Positions 1 to 10,518 of a stretch of DNA of 64,000 bases are shown here, one piece after another; positions within the stretch are counted from its first letter, which is position 1, and each line of letters starts with the position of its first letter. The DNA comes from Palsa-504 sp963808315 (GTDB lineage: Bacteria > Actinomycetota > Actinomycetes > Streptosporangiales > Streptosporangiaceae), in NCBI GenBank assembly GCA_963808315.1, contig CAWEFK010000015.1, forward strand, positions 1-64,000. The letters are read 5' to 3'. Made by a program: the position numbers and the translations under genes. The notes beneath the pieces are model-generated. The model did no database searches. It was not told the DNA's origin and was given only the letters and a program-made list of their open reading frames with translations.

Positions 1-141
1 CACGACCGGCAAAGGGAACGCGCGGTCAACTACTACGCCCTCATGCCCGGCGCGGGCAGCCACAACGCCCCGCCCGGCTCCGGGGCGCAGGGCCAGGGGC
101 AGGACGGGCGGGATGCAGGCGAGGAGGACGGCCGTGGATGA
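1..141 (+). CDS. 3' end of an unidentified gene, possibly a DDE transposase/integrase (partial)
   Basis: The first frame is open from the window edge to a TGA at 139-141 and encodes about 46 residues ending in a low-complexity Gly/Gln/Asp/Glu-rich tail. Its stop overlaps the GTG start of the next gene at 134, so the two look translationally coupled. The following small protein and ExeA-type ATPase suggest the usual order of a DDE transposase, accessory protein and ATPase. No catalytic residue lies in this fragment, so the transposase identity is inference from context only. Confidence 0.45.
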   Translation, partial: HDRQRERAVNYYALMPGAGSHNAPPGSGAQGQGQDGRDAGEEDGRG

Positions 142-550
142 CTTCCGGCAGGTCATCGACCTGGACCACGCCACCAGCGACGACACGGTGCGCCTGGCCC
201 GCACCGCCGCCGAGGCAGTCCGCGGCCTGAACCACCTCACCCGCCATGACGCCGGCCTGGCCCAGCCATCAGCCGCCTACGACATCACCGGCGCCCTGGC
301 CCTGACCGCCTCCCGCCTGGGACAGCTGCTCACCCAGATCGAACGGTGGCTAGATCACGCCCTGGCCGCCGGGCGGCTCGGCCACGACCTCGGCGAAGAC
401 CCCGCCGCGGCCATCGACGCCGCCGCGATCTTCCTCGGCGACGCCCGCACCAGCGCCGCCGCCCTGGCCGGCGACCTGGACGCCGCCCAGCAGCAGCTCG
501 CCCTCATCAACGGCAACCCCCGCCCCCGCGACCGCAAGGACCAGCCATGA
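134..550 (+). CDS. Small helical accessory protein of a transposition-type operon
   Basis: The product is about 138 residues, Ala-rich and apparently all helical, with no signal peptide or membrane segment. The GTG at 134 is preferred over the ATG at 113 because GAGGAGG at 121-127 sits a normal distance upstream and the GTG overlaps the preceding stop. Its own TGA overlaps the ATG of the ATPase at 547, so all three genes are coupled. I do not recognise a family. Its position between a possible transposase and an ExeA/TniB-like ATPase suggests an accessory or target-selection role, which is inference. Confidence 0.6.
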   Translation: MDDFRQVIDLDHATSDDTVRLARTAAEAVRGLNHLTRHDAGLAQPSAAYDITGALALTASRLGQLLTQIERWLDHALAAGRLGHDLGEDPAAAIDAAAIFLGDARTSAAALAGDLDAAQQQLALINGNPRPRDRKDQP

Positions 551-1359
551 TCGACAAGCTCCAGGCCCACTACGGGTTCACCCGCATGCCCTTCGGCCGC
601 GACCTGGCCCCCGGCATGCTGCACCGCCACGCCGCCCACAACGAAGCCTGCGCCCGGATCACCTGGTGCATCGCCGAACGGGCCATCGGGGTGATCACCG
701 GTGAAGTCGGGGCGGGCAAGACTGTCTCAGTGCGCACCGTCCTGGCCGGCCTGGACGCCTCCCGGCACACCATCATTTACCTGCCTAACCCGATGATCGG
801 CACACGGGGGCTGCACGAGATGATCGTCGCGACCTTCGGCGGCCAGCCCGACCGCAGCTACTCCCGGCTCACCGCCCAGGCCAGCGCGATCCTCGCCGCC
901 GAACGCGACGAGCGCGGCAAGACCCCCGTCCTGGTCATCGACGAGGCTCACCTGCTGCGATATGAGCAGCTTGAGACGATAAGGATGCTGACCAACCACA
1001 ACCTCGATGCCGACTCCCCGCTCGCCTGCCTGCTCATCGGCCAGCCCACCCTGCGGCGCACCATGAAACTCGCCGTGCTCGCAGCCCTGGAGCAGCGCAC
1101 CGCCCTTCGTTACGCGATGCCGCCGATGACCAGCCAGGAAACCAGCAGCTACATCATCCACCACCTCAAGCTCGCCGGCCGGTCAGACCCCCTGTTCAGC
1201 GATGATGCGGCCTCTTTGGTCCACACCACCTCCCGCGGCTACCCCCGCGCGGTCAACAACCTGGCCATCCAGGCGCTCGTCGCCACCTACGCCGCCGGCA
1301 AAGCCATCGTCGACGAGCAAGCCGCCCGCGCCGCCATCACCGAAGTCACCGACACCTGA
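547..1359 (+). CDS. ExeA/TniB-type AAA ATPase
   Basis: This 270-residue P-loop ATPase has Walker A GEVGAGKT at residues 52-59 and Walker B VLVIDEAH at 128-135, followed by a sensor region and a C-terminal helical lid. The length, the N-terminal YGFTRMPFGRD motif and the layout match the ExeA family, and also the TniB/IstB-like ATPases that direct DDE transposases to target DNA. It starts at the ATG overlapping the upstream stop (ATGA), and a strong terminator follows. It is the only intact gene of the left mobile region. A secretion role of the original ExeA type is unlikely in this context. Confidence 0.8.
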   Translation: MIDKLQAHYGFTRMPFGRDLAPGMLHRHAAHNEACARITWCIAERAIGVITGEVGAGKTVSVRTVLAGLDASRHTIIYLPNPMIGTRGLHEMIVATFGGQPDRSYSRLTAQASAILAAERDERGKTPVLVIDEAHLLRYEQLETIRMLTNHNLDADSPLACLLIGQPTLRRTMKLAVLAALEQRTALRYAMPPMTSQETSSYIIHHLKLAGRSDPLFSDDAASLVHTTSRGYPRAVNNLAIQALVATYAAGKAIVDEQAARAAITEVTDT

Positions 1360-1397
1360 CCGGCACCTCACCCACAACCACCGGCACCACCACCACC

Positions 1398-1430
1398 AAA
1401 GCCCCGCAGTCACCCCGGCTGCGGGGCTTT
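1398..1430 (+). terminator. Intrinsic terminator after the ATPase operon
   Basis: A perfect 12-bp inverted repeat (1398-1409 and 1419-1430) encloses a 9-nt loop. The stem ends in a short T run within GGGGCTTT. It lies 40 bp after the ATPase stop and just before the truncated coupling-protein remnant, so it may sit close to the end of the inserted unit. Confidence 0.8.
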
Positions 1431-1451
1431 CCCGATCCCCACATCGGCATC

Positions 1452-2375
1452 GTGAACGCCGCCTTCGTGGTGGTCTTCAGCGCCGGGCAACACCCGGCGG
1501 CCCGCCCCGCCAGTGCCGCCGGGTTCCTGGAGCGCCTGGACCCGAGCTGGCTGGAGGCCGCGTGGAATGACGGATATCACCCGGCCGAAGCGGCGCGGGT
1601 CCGCGCCGCCGCCCGGCACATCGGGGACATCCAGCTCCGCTACGCGACCCTGCTCGGGCGGCTCGGCCCGGCGCTGGACGGCCCCGGCACCCTGGACCGA
1701 CGCCGACGCCTGGTACTTCATCCTCGAAGGCACCGGCGAACCCTCCGTCGCCGAGGCCCAGGCCCTGGCGCTGACCGAGCTCGCCGCCCACGCCGCCACC
1801 AGCCCGGCCGCCGAGCCCCGCGCGATCCTGCTCGCCGCCGATGACTACTGCGCGGTGTCCCGGCGGGTCCCGGTGTCCAACCTGTACGAGCGCGGCCGGT
1901 CCCTCGGGCATCGGCGTCCAGGTCTCCGCCCAGTCCTGGCAGGGACTGGGCGCCGATGATGAGAGCGGTACCGGATCGCCGCGACCGCCGACGGGGGCCT
2001 GTGGGTGATGCACACCCCCTACCCCCAGCCGCTGGCCGAGCTGGCCGGGACCCGCCGGGTGCTGGAGACCGCGCACAAGCTCATCGGCGCGGCCTGGGGC
2101 GATGAAGGCACCACCCGGGCCCAGCACGCCTGGGTCGCGGACCCCGACCTGATCCGCCGCCTGGCACCGGGCAGGCCTGCTACATCCGCCACGGCGCGGC
2201 CACCTTCATCCAGGTCGCCCGGCCCGCGCCCGTCCCCGCTCACCCTGCTGCCCGCCGCGCCCGCCCCGGACCGCGCCCGCCCGGTCCCCGCCCCCGGCCC
2301 GCACCCGCCCCCGACCCCGGCCCGGCCGCGTCCGCCAGCCTGGATGACATGTTCGGACCCGGAGCCACCCCGTGA
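1452..2375 (+). pseudogene. Conjugative coupling ATPase (VirD4/TraD-like), C-terminal remnant
   Basis: Joining frames gives the C-terminal part of the coupling ATPase typical of actinobacterial integrative elements. It contains a Walker B-like segment ILLAADDYCAVS, then LYERGRSLG, the VSAQSWQGLG segment, an IAATADGG strand and a Pro-rich tail ending SLDDMFGPGATP at the TGA at 2373-2375. At least three frameshifts occur (near 1690, 1905-1985 and 2175). The N-terminal half with Walker A is missing and coding similarity begins right after the terminator of the ATPase unit, suggesting that the unit inserted here or that a deletion removed the 5' half. In an intact element the protein would feed DNA to the conjugation pore. 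Confidence 0.65.
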
Positions 2376-2867
2376 CCCCCCAACCCGTTCCACGTCCTGG
2401 GCCTGCCCACCGACCCCGACCTGACCGATGAGCAGGTCCGGGCCGCCTGGCGGGCCATCGCCGCCGCCACCCACCCCGACCGCGCCGGACGGCGGGGACC
2501 TCGCCCGCTACACCGCCGCCACCGCCGCCTACGCCGAACTGCGCTCCCCGTGGGGACGCTCGGAGGCCTAGGCCGACATCATCGAGCAGCTCGCCCGACA
2601 CCACCCCCATGCCGCCGCGTCCCGCCCGGCTCGGGGCACCGGCCAGCCCCCGCTCACCCTCCGGCCGCTGCTGCTGCTCCCGGCCCGGATCGCCCGCGGC
2701 CGCCCGCTGCGCCTGGCTGTCCGCGCCTCATCGCCGCCGCGCTGCTGTCCCTGGCTGGTGCTGCAGCTGATCCCCGGCACCCCGCCGCGCCCGCCGACAT
2801 CGCCGGGCTGGCCCTGTGGTTCGTGCTGACCGGCCGCTCCGACCTGGCACCGCCGCCCCGCCCCTGA
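2372..2867 (+). pseudogene. J-domain (DnaJ-like) membrane protein, broken
   Basis: A GTG at 2372 overlaps the coupling-protein stop. With one C removed from the C6 run at 2376-2381 the frame gives a J domain: NPFHVLGLP, then a helix, then the THPDR loop carrying the HPD signature. A second shift lies near 2485 and an in-frame TAG stands at 2569-2571 where TAC would give a Tyr. The C-terminal part contains two hydrophobic stretches ending at 2867. J-domain proteins of this layout often follow the coupling ATPase in actinobacterial integrative elements. It cannot be translated as sequenced. Confidence 0.6.
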
Positions 2868-3142
2868 CCGCCAAGAAAGGCCGGTGCCTGGTGCCGCTCT
2901 CGGGCGGTTCTGTACCCACCTGCCAGGCGCGGGTCCCTCGCCGGGCAAGTCCGGGGGGCCAGGCCGGACCCATAAGGGCCGGGCAAGAGCGGCCCGGCCT
3001 CGCGTAGCGAGCGTACGGCCCCCCGGCCATGCCCGGCCCCGCACCTGCGCAGGACACCGGCCAAACAACCGCCCGCCGCTCCCGACCGCCCGCAAGCCCG
3101 GCCGCCGCGCGAATGGCGCACGAGAAAGGAGATCAACGGCCA

Positions 3143-3226
3143 ATGCAGGAAAACGGGAAAGCCCGAAGAACACGGCAGAATGCGCCGGGAATAGTTAATG
3201 GGCGCGTATTATCAGCTATAATGTAA
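3143..3226 (+). CDS. Very short ORF ahead of the recombinase
   Basis: A 27-codon ORF begins at an ATG behind AAAGGAG (3125-3131) and ends in TAA at 3224-3226. The stop runs straight into a second strong Shine-Dalgarno sequence (AAAGGAGGGGG) for the next reading frame. The peptide is basic and unlike any family I know. It could be a leader peptide or a degraded gene start. The surrounding 2868-3320 stretch holds no other gene and is locally less GC-rich. Confidence 0.25.
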   Translation: MQENGKARRTRQNAPGIVNGRVLSAIM

Positions 3227-3240
3227 AGGAGGGGGAAAGG

Positions 3241-3383
3241 CCGGACGGGATCAAAGTCCGGTACAAGATCAGAATCGCCACCGGGAAACGCGCCAGGGAA
3301 ATAGACGCGCGGCAGGCGGCAGTGATCATGGAGGTACTCCAATGGGCACGCCAGCACAAGCACCATGACAGGCCGGCGCGCCG
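3241..3383 (+). pseudogene. Small basic recombinase-linked protein, start lost
   Basis: In one frame the segment reads as a compact basic/amphipathic protein (IKVRYKIRIATGKRARE, then RQAAVIMEVLQWARQ). Short proteins of this kind precede large serine recombinases in actinobacterial elements. A strong ribosome site lies at 3225-3235, but no in-frame start codon follows it and the frame runs into the recombinase in the wrong register, so both ends seem damaged. Assignment rests on position and composition. Confidence 0.35.
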
Positions 3384-5146
3384 GTGGCGGCCGAGCCGGT
3401 GCCGGTCGCGTTCCTGGGCCGGACCTCCACCCTGGACATGCAAGACCCCCGCGCGTCGCTGCGCCGGCAGCTCCGCTCCGCCCAGGGCTGGCTGCCCGCC
3501 GGGTGGTTCATCGCCGCCGTGTACTGGGACATCGAGTCCGGCGGCATGGACCTGGAAGCAGCGCAGCCAGGGCAGCGCCTACCAGGACTTCGCCGGGGAC
3601 GGGCTGCCCCGTGACGGCGGCATGGCCGACCTGCTCGCCGAGGCCGCCTCGCCCGCGCCCCGGTTCGCCGCGGTGATCTGCGAGGACATCGAGCGGTCCG
3701 GCCGGGACACCTTCAACGCCCTGAAACTGGAAAAGAAACTATCCCGGCAGGGCATCCCGCTGTTCGCCACCGACGAGCCCGCCGACATCGAAGGCGTCAA
3801 CGCCACCACCGTCCTGGTCCGGCGGGTCAAGCAAGGCGTCGCGGAATGGTACCGGCTCCAGCTGAAAGAGAAGACCTGGAAAGGGCTGGTCGAGCACTCC
3901 CTGGACGGGTGGAACATCGGCCCCGCCCCCTACGGATACCTGGCCGAGCGGATCCCGCACCCCGTCCCGTTCAAGGCCGCCCAGGGCCGCACCAAAACCC
4001 GGCTCGTGCTGGACCCGGCCCGCGCCCCCGTGGTGGCGCAGATCTTCACCTGGCGGGTCGTGGACAAGCTCGGCATGCCCGCCATCGCCGCCCGGCTCAA
4101 CGCCGACCCCGCCCGGTACCCGCCCCCGGCACGCGGGCGGGTGGACCGCCCAGGCCGTGCGCGGCCTGCTCCGCAACCCCAAGTACACCGGGCACATGGT
4201 CTTCGGCCGGCATCCGCACCCGCAACGGCCACCGCGTCCCCGTCCCCCCGACCAGTGGCTGTGGACACCCGAGCCCGTCCACCCCGCCATCGTGGACCGG
4301 GCCACCTGGGACGCCGCCCAGGACATCGCCGCCGAGCACGGCACCAGCCGGGACGGCGACGAACCGAGCACCCACCCCGCCACGCCGCGGACCTACCCCT
4401 ACCGGTGCCGGGTCCGGTGCCGGGACTGCCGACCGGCGGATGGCCGGCCAGCACCTACGGCGCCCGGCGCAGTCCACCTACTACCGGTGCCCCCACAACC
4501 CCGCCAACCCCCGCCACGCCGCCGCCCCCCCGGCCACCCCCGCACCGTCCAGGCCCCCGAGACCCGCCTGGACCAGGTCGCCGGGCCAGTTCTTCGCCAC
4601 CCGGTCTTCGGCCCCGGCCGCGCCGAGCTGCTCGCCGCCCAGCTCCCCGCCACCGACGCCGCCGCCCCCGCCGACCGCGACGCCCAGGCCGCCGCCCTCG
4701 CGGCCCGGCTCAAGCAGATCGACACCGCGCAGGACTCCTAGATCCTCGAACTCGAACAGCTCCCCGCCGACCCGGCCGACACCGCCTCCGCCGCGATGCG
4801 CGCCCGGATCCGCGCCCGGTTCGCCGACCTCCACGCCGAACGCGAGCAGCCGAAGCCCAGCTCGACGCCCTGGCCAGACCACCCCCGGCCGCCGCCGACC
4901 CCGCCCTGCTCGACGAGCTCCCCCTGGCCGGCGACATCCTGCCCGGCCTGCCCGCCGCCCTCAAAGCCCGGCTGCTCGCGGTCTTCGACATCTGGGTCCT
5001 GTGGAACAAGACCGACCGGCAGGCCACCGTGTACGCCGAGATCACCGATGACACCCTCCGCGCCGTCCCCGCCATCCTCGACCCCGGCCAGGACGGCTAC
5101 CACGACACCAGCCCCGCACCCAGCACAGACAACCCCACCCCACTAG
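3384..5146 (+). pseudogene. Large serine recombinase (integrase), multiply frameshifted
   Basis: Joined frames give all parts of a large serine integrase. The resolvase N-domain has the catalytic Ser in LGRTST just after the GTG at 3384, then IESGGMDL and CEDIERSGRDTFNAL with the catalytic arginines. The recombinase domain follows (GWNIGPAPYGY, ARLNADP, RGLLRNPKYTGH), then a zinc-ribbon-like part (YRCRVRCRDC, YYRCP) and a C-terminal coiled-coil region. At least five frameshifts (near 3565, 4130, 4210, 4440, 4850) and a TAG at 4739-4741 interrupt it. It would have integrated and excised the element, and its 3' end abuts the att-like sequence at 5.16 kb. Confidence 0.8.
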
Positions 5147-5161
5147 GCCATCTGATCAGCA

Positions 5162-5255
5162 CCTCTAGAAGGGTAGCTATGGCACATCGAGTACCTTCTC
5201 ACGCCGCGGTCCTGTCCCCCGCCCGGCGTGATTCCCGCGGCGGAACCGGGCTTGG
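5162..5255. other. Candidate attachment half-site (element/chromosome junction)
   Basis: Positions 5176-5208 match 38006-38038 exactly over 33 bp. Weaker similarity continues to about 5250 (GCGTGATT, CCGCG and GGAACCGG blocks), with a roughly 10-bp gap. To the left, similarity stops just past the GAAGGG that marks the symmetry centre of the complete palindrome at 38.0 kb. One half of a palindromic site is thus kept next to the 3' end of a serine integrase and the other half replaced, as expected of attL/attR. An alternative is a dispersed repeat truncated by the element. No gene is visible from 5256 to 5449. Confidence 0.5.
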
Positions 5256-5449
5256 GCGGCACTGCCCCTTGGCCTACCTGCCGATCAGGGCTGCGGCCTG
5301 CAGGTTCGCAGCTGATGGTGGACCAGGTCCGCTGCTCAGAACGGCACGGCAGGCCACGGCCACGCCGGCTGGCCGTTGACACCGGCCACGAAGATCAACT
5401 CAGGCTGAGCGGCATTGCCGCCGAGCCGGATCCGCCACGAAAATCGGCT

Positions 5450-5804
5450 CTAGACCCAATTGCGGCGCAGGGTCCAGTTATTGGCGGGGAGTTCCCGGCG
5501 CAGCTCGTAGACGCCGACCGTCATGCCCGCGCCTGAGGCGGCCTCGACCCGCCAGAACTCGAGCTCGGGCTGGCCTCGCTCGGGCTGGCCTCGCTCGGGC
5601 TGGCCTCCCTCGGGCTGGCCTCCCTCGGGCTGGCCTCCCTCGCCCGGCTCGGTCGGCTCGCCCTGGGGATCGCGCCACCACTCCCGGTTGACGACCCAAT
5701 GCTCGAGGATCGCGCGGACGGCGTACAGCCGGCCTCGCCATACGAACCTGGTGGGCCTGCCGTCGATCCGCGGCCCGAGACCTGGTGACCGGCTCTCCGT
5801 ACAC
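5450..5804 (-). CDS. DUF6504 family protein (frameshifted)
   Basis: The N-terminal part EVYGEPVTR and the main part RPTRFVWRGRLYAVRAILEHW, WWRDP, EFWRVEA and GVYELRRE match my memory of the actinobacterial DUF6504 family, whose function is unknown. The two parts lie in different frames, joined by one indel near 5775. The GTG at 5804 is the most likely start. Five tandem 15-bp repeats insert a run of Gln-Pro-Glu-Gly pentapeptides between WWRDP and EFWRVEA, where relatives usually have a short loop. Confidence 0.6.
5564..5638. repeat. Five tandem 15-bp repeats inside the DUF6504 gene
   Basis: The unit CTCGGGCTGGCCTC(G/C) is repeated five times without a gap (5564, 5579, 5594, 5609, 5624). It keeps the frame and encodes the minus-strand pentapeptide repeats GQPEG and GQPER. 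The first two units end in G and the last three in C, which indicates stepwise duplication. Confidence 0.9.
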
Positions 5805-6454
5805 CTCGCGCGATGTCCATAGTCGAATGTAAGTTCTTTCGAACAAGTATGCAAATAAACTTTTCCAGCTGACCCGGAGCGGCCCAGAAATGTCAGTACC
5901 CGCGGGCATAGTGGGATTAGTCCGGCCATCCCGAGGAGGCAAAATATGTGCTGGATGTGTGATCGTCCCGGCGCCACCGAGCGCGACTACCTGGACCACA
6001 TGCGGCAGCTGGTCCGCACCTACGGCTGGGCCGTGCAGGGCGTGGAACGCGAGGGCATGCACCCGCCCTGGGCCTACACCGTCGGGCTAACCGCGCACCG
6101 GCGGCCCGAACTCGTCATCACCGGCATGGCCCTGACCCGGGCCACCGAGGTCCTCAACACCGTGGCCGGGCACATGCTTCACGCGGCCACCCCGGCGCCG
6201 GGGACCCAGTCCGCCCTGGACGGCGGCCCGCTCGTGGAGGTCGTCCGGGTCACCGAGGCCTGGGCTCACCTGAACGTGGCCGTCGAGATCTACGGCCGGC
6301 GCCTTCAGGGCCTGCAGCTGGTGCACGCGGACAAGCGCGGGCGCTGGCCCTGGGACCGCGAATACCGGGGCGTACGCGGCGGGCAGCCCGTCCTGGGCAG
6401 CCGGGAACCACCCGAACGCCGGATCCGGGTCGGGTTACGGGGCGGGGCCGGGGG

Positions 6455-7738
<1,284 letters not shown>

Positions 7739-7868
7739 GACGGACCTCCTCGGTCTCGACGAGGCTACACACCCCGGCGGAGGCAGGTCACGGCGGCAGG
7801 CACCCAGGACCGTTCGGTACCGTCAGTGCTGGCACCGGGAGAAACGAAGAAGGCTAGGGAGCGCGGAC

Positions 7869-8820
7869 ATGCCCACCAAAATCATCCTTGACTGCGATCC
7901 GGGGATCGATGACGCGCTCGCGATCGCCTTCGCGCACGGGCACCCCGGCATCGACCTGGTCGGCATCACCACCGTGGCGGGCAACGTCGGGCTGGCCAAG
8001 ACGACGGCCAACGCGCTGGCCGTGTGCGAGTTCATCGGCGCCGGGCCGAACCCGGTTGCCCCGGTGACAGCCGGGTGCGCCGGGCCGTTGCTGCGCCCGG
8101 CGCTGGACGCGCGGCAGGTGCACGGCGATTCGGGGCTGGGCGGCGCGACGCTGCCGCCGGCGGCGGCCAGCCCCGCCCCCGGGCACGCCATCGACTACAT
8201 CATCGACACCGTGCGCGCCGCCCCCGGCGAGATCACGCTGGTGGCGACCGGGCCGCTGACCAACATCGCGCTGGCCGCACGGCGGGAACCGCGGCTGGCG
8301 GACTGGGTACAGCGTTTCGTGATCATGGGCGGTTCGGCGGGCCGCGGCAACGTGACGCCGGCCGCGGAGTACAACATCTGGGCCGACCCGGAGGCCGCAG
8401 CGGTGGTATTCCGGGCCGGCTGGACCGTCATCATGCTGGGACTGGACGTGACGCTGCGCGACCAGCGCCACCGCGGCGGTGCAGCAGCGGATGCGGGAGC
8501 TCGGACCGCTCGGCACCAGACTGCTGATCCCGGCCCTGGAGCAGTACAGGTCGGTGCGCGAGCCCGCGGGGCCGCCCGTGCACGATGTCTGCGCGGTGGC
8601 CTGGGTGGCGCAGCCGGAGCTGTTCGGGCTGGTCCCGGCGCGAGTCCAGGTGGAGGTGGCCGGGCAGTTCACGGCGGGCATGACGGTGACCGATTTCGAC
8701 GTCCCTGGCGAGGCGGGCCAGCCGAACGCCATGGTCGCGATGGACCTTGACGTCGAGAAGTTCTGGGAGGTCACGCTCGGGGCCTACACGCGGGTGGCTA
8801 CCTCACTGAGCGGCGGCTAG
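7869..8820 (+). CDS. Inosine/uridine-preferring nucleoside hydrolase (frameshifted)
   Basis: The enzyme hydrolyses ribonucleosides to base and ribose. The Ca2+-binding DCDPGIDD motif is at residues 8-15, followed by TTVAGNVG, GPLTNIALA and IMGGSAGRGNVTPAAEYN. One indel between about 8460 and 8480 moves the C-terminal third to another frame. The full span of 952 bp would give about 317 residues, the usual family size, so a sequence error is likely. The ATG at 7869 has AGGGAG upstream. The 3' end overlaps the convergent ATPase gene by 18 bp. Confidence 0.88.
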
Positions 8821-9804
8821 GCCCGCCTCCAGGCCCAGTTCCTCATAGCACTGCACCGTCTGCTCCGCGGCCTCGACGAGATCGGCGTAGTTCCACCGCT
8901 GGCTCGGCCCCCGCGAGGTGCCGAGCGACACCAGCCCGGATCGGCACAACACGGTCAGGCCGCGGCTGACGGAAAGGACAGATACGTCGGAAGCGGGCCG
9001 GTCAGCGCGCTCCAGCCGGCCGGGGAAGCCTCGCTCGTTCAGCATCGCCTCGAGCTGCCCGGCGGCCTGGCGCGCGCTGTACCGCGCGTTGGCCCTGGCC
9101 GCCGTGACATCGGCCGACAACGTGTACTCCCGCAGCCCGGTCACGTCCACCAGGCGCGCGTGCGCGAGCGGAGCGGGTACGGCGAACCAGACGGCCTTGC
9201 CGCGCAGACCCCAGCCGCCCAGCCGCGCCCGGGTGGCGTGGTATCCCCACCGGCCGCCGGAAAGCTCGTGCACGATCTGCAGGCCACGGCCAGCTACGGC
9301 CTGGGCCGACACCCGGGACACCGACGGGGCGGAGCCGTCCCGCCAGCCACGGCAGGAGTCGAAGACCTTGCAGACGAGCTCACGGCGCACACCGAGCCCG
9401 CGCAGGTAAAGCCACAGTTCGGGAGGTCCGGCTTCGTCCGCTTCGGCCGCAGAGGGGGCTCCGGCCGCAGAGGGGGCTCCGGCGCGAGGCTGGGCAGGGC
9501 AGGAAGGGGCCGGGCTGGCGGACGGTACCAGCTCGCCCTCCACGTCCGCGGCGACGGACACGAGCTGATCCCCCCCTCCGCCAGCCGCGGCCGCTGCCCG
9601 CGCGTGCAGGGTATTGGCCGCGAGTTCGCTAGCCATCAGGATGCAGTCATCGAGGAGCCCGGGCACCAGCCCGACCTCCGAGACCGAGTCCCGGAACACC
9701 TGCCGCGCGACCGCAGCACACGTCGCATCGGCCGGCAGCGTCCACGCACGGCACGAGCCCGCGTGCAGGAGGCCACGCCAAGCGCCGGTGCCCTGCTGCC
9801 TCAT
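8803..9804 (-). CDS. RsbW-like ATP-binding regulatory protein
   Basis: The 333-residue protein carries a GHKL-type ATPase fold of the anti-sigma/serine-kinase class. The N box is MASELAANTLHA (about residues 59-70) and the G-box-like part is AVAGRGLQIVHELSGGRWGYH. An Ala/Pro-rich insertion separates the two, and a C-terminal extension of about 110 residues (from VDVTGLREYTLSADV) is unusual. Such proteins occur in whiJ-type developmental clusters of streptomycetes, and a DUF397/XRE set lies just upstream. The partner is unknown. It is intact and overlaps the nucleoside hydrolase tail to tail. Confidence 0.75.
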   Translation of the reverse strand: MRQQGTGAWRGLLHAGSCRAWTLPADATCAAVARQVFRDSVSEVGLVPGLLDDCILMASELAANTLHARAAAAAGGGGDQLVSVAADVEGELVPSASPAPSCPAQPRAGAPSAAGAPSAAEADEAGPPELWLYLRGLGVRRELVCKVFDSCRGWRDGSAPSVSRVSAQAVAGRGLQIVHELSGGRWGYHATRARLGGWGLRGKAVWFAVPAPLAHARLVDVTGLREYTLSADVTAARANARYSARQAAGQLEAMLNERGFPGRLERADRPASDVSVLSVSRGLTVLCRSGLVSLGTSRGPSQRWNYADLVEAAEQTVQCYEELGLEAGLAAAQ

Positions 9805-10252
9805 GCTTGACGCCTCCGGCCATCACTTGAGATAAGACCGTCGGCGGAAGGAAGTGCCGCCGACCATTATCGCGTCGTAGGGTTAGGTAAAGTTTGACTC
9901 TTAATCTGTGAAACACAGGTTACGACTCAGGGGCCCCGCTTCGCAATGTCGATTGCATTATTATTTTCACCTCAGCTCTATACAGGCGCACCGTACTGGG
10001 CATACTTGCCCTCTCGGACATAACGCTCCGAGCGTGCCTATACCCGCCTCAAAGGGTGGTTGCCGTGAGGCGTGTGTTAAGCATGGTGCGTATGAGTTTT
10101 TTGTGTTCTATGTTGTCCGAGTGCGAAGCTTGTTGGCTTTTGTAACTTTAGGGCATTCTTGACTGGCCACTAGTTTGCATCGACGTATACAGTCGCGGAT
10201 GGCGAGGGAACCAGACGGTTACCCGCCAGGCCTCGAGACAGGCCGATTTGAG
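9805..10252. other. Non-coding, comparatively AT-rich stretch
   Basis: About 450 bp without a convincing gene. Base composition is clearly less GC-rich than the neighbours, with T runs near 10090-10150, and codon use in the one open frame is not actinomycete-like. It must hold the promoter of the RsbW-like gene (reading left) near 9810-9900. A short dyad CTGTG-AAA-CACAG lies at about 9906-9918. Confidence 0.5.
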
Positions 10253-10290
10253 AAAGGCCCCTCGGTGGCTGCATCCACCGAGGGGCCTTT
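10253..10290. terminator. Strong bidirectional intrinsic terminator
   Basis: A perfect 16-bp stem (10253-10268 with 10275-10290) closes a 6-nt loop and is flanked by A3 on the left and T6 on the right. It ends the minus-strand DUF397/XRE transcripts and blocks rightward reading into them. Confidence 0.9.
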
Positions 10291-10308
10291 TTTCGTCCGC
10301 ACGGACCA

Positions 10309-10515
10309 CTACTGCTTCAGGTCGTAACGGCCCTTCTTCACGTCCGCCAAGAACTCGGCGAAAGCGCGCCGGCCGACGACGTGGGCGCCGCCTTCTGGCC
10401 GCTTGCTATCCCGCACGGCGGTCACGCCGTCCAGGTTGGCCGCGATTTCTACGCAACCCCCGTTGTGCGCGCTGCGGCGGGCCTTCCGCCAGGTGGCTTG
10501 AGACAGGTCGGTCAT
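10309..10515 (-). CDS. DUF397 small protein
   Basis: The 68-residue protein has the DUF397 pattern: WRKARRSAHNGGCVEIA, then VRDSK, and FAEFLADVKKGRYD. DUF397 proteins are encoded next to XRE/DUF5753 regulators in actinomycetes and are thought to modulate them. Its start is three bases past the stop of the regulator gene, so the two form an operon that ends at the terminator at 10253-10290. Confidence 0.9.
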   Translation of the reverse strand: MTDLSQATWRKARRSAHNGGCVEIAANLDGVTAVRDSKRPEGGAHVVGRRAFAEFLADVKKGRYDLKQ

Positions 10516-10518
10516 GAG

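Noticed and set aside
9908..10162. 84-codon ORF in the AT-rich intergenic region
   Set aside because: Codon use and composition are unlike the rest of the window, no ribosome site is present and the product resembles no protein.
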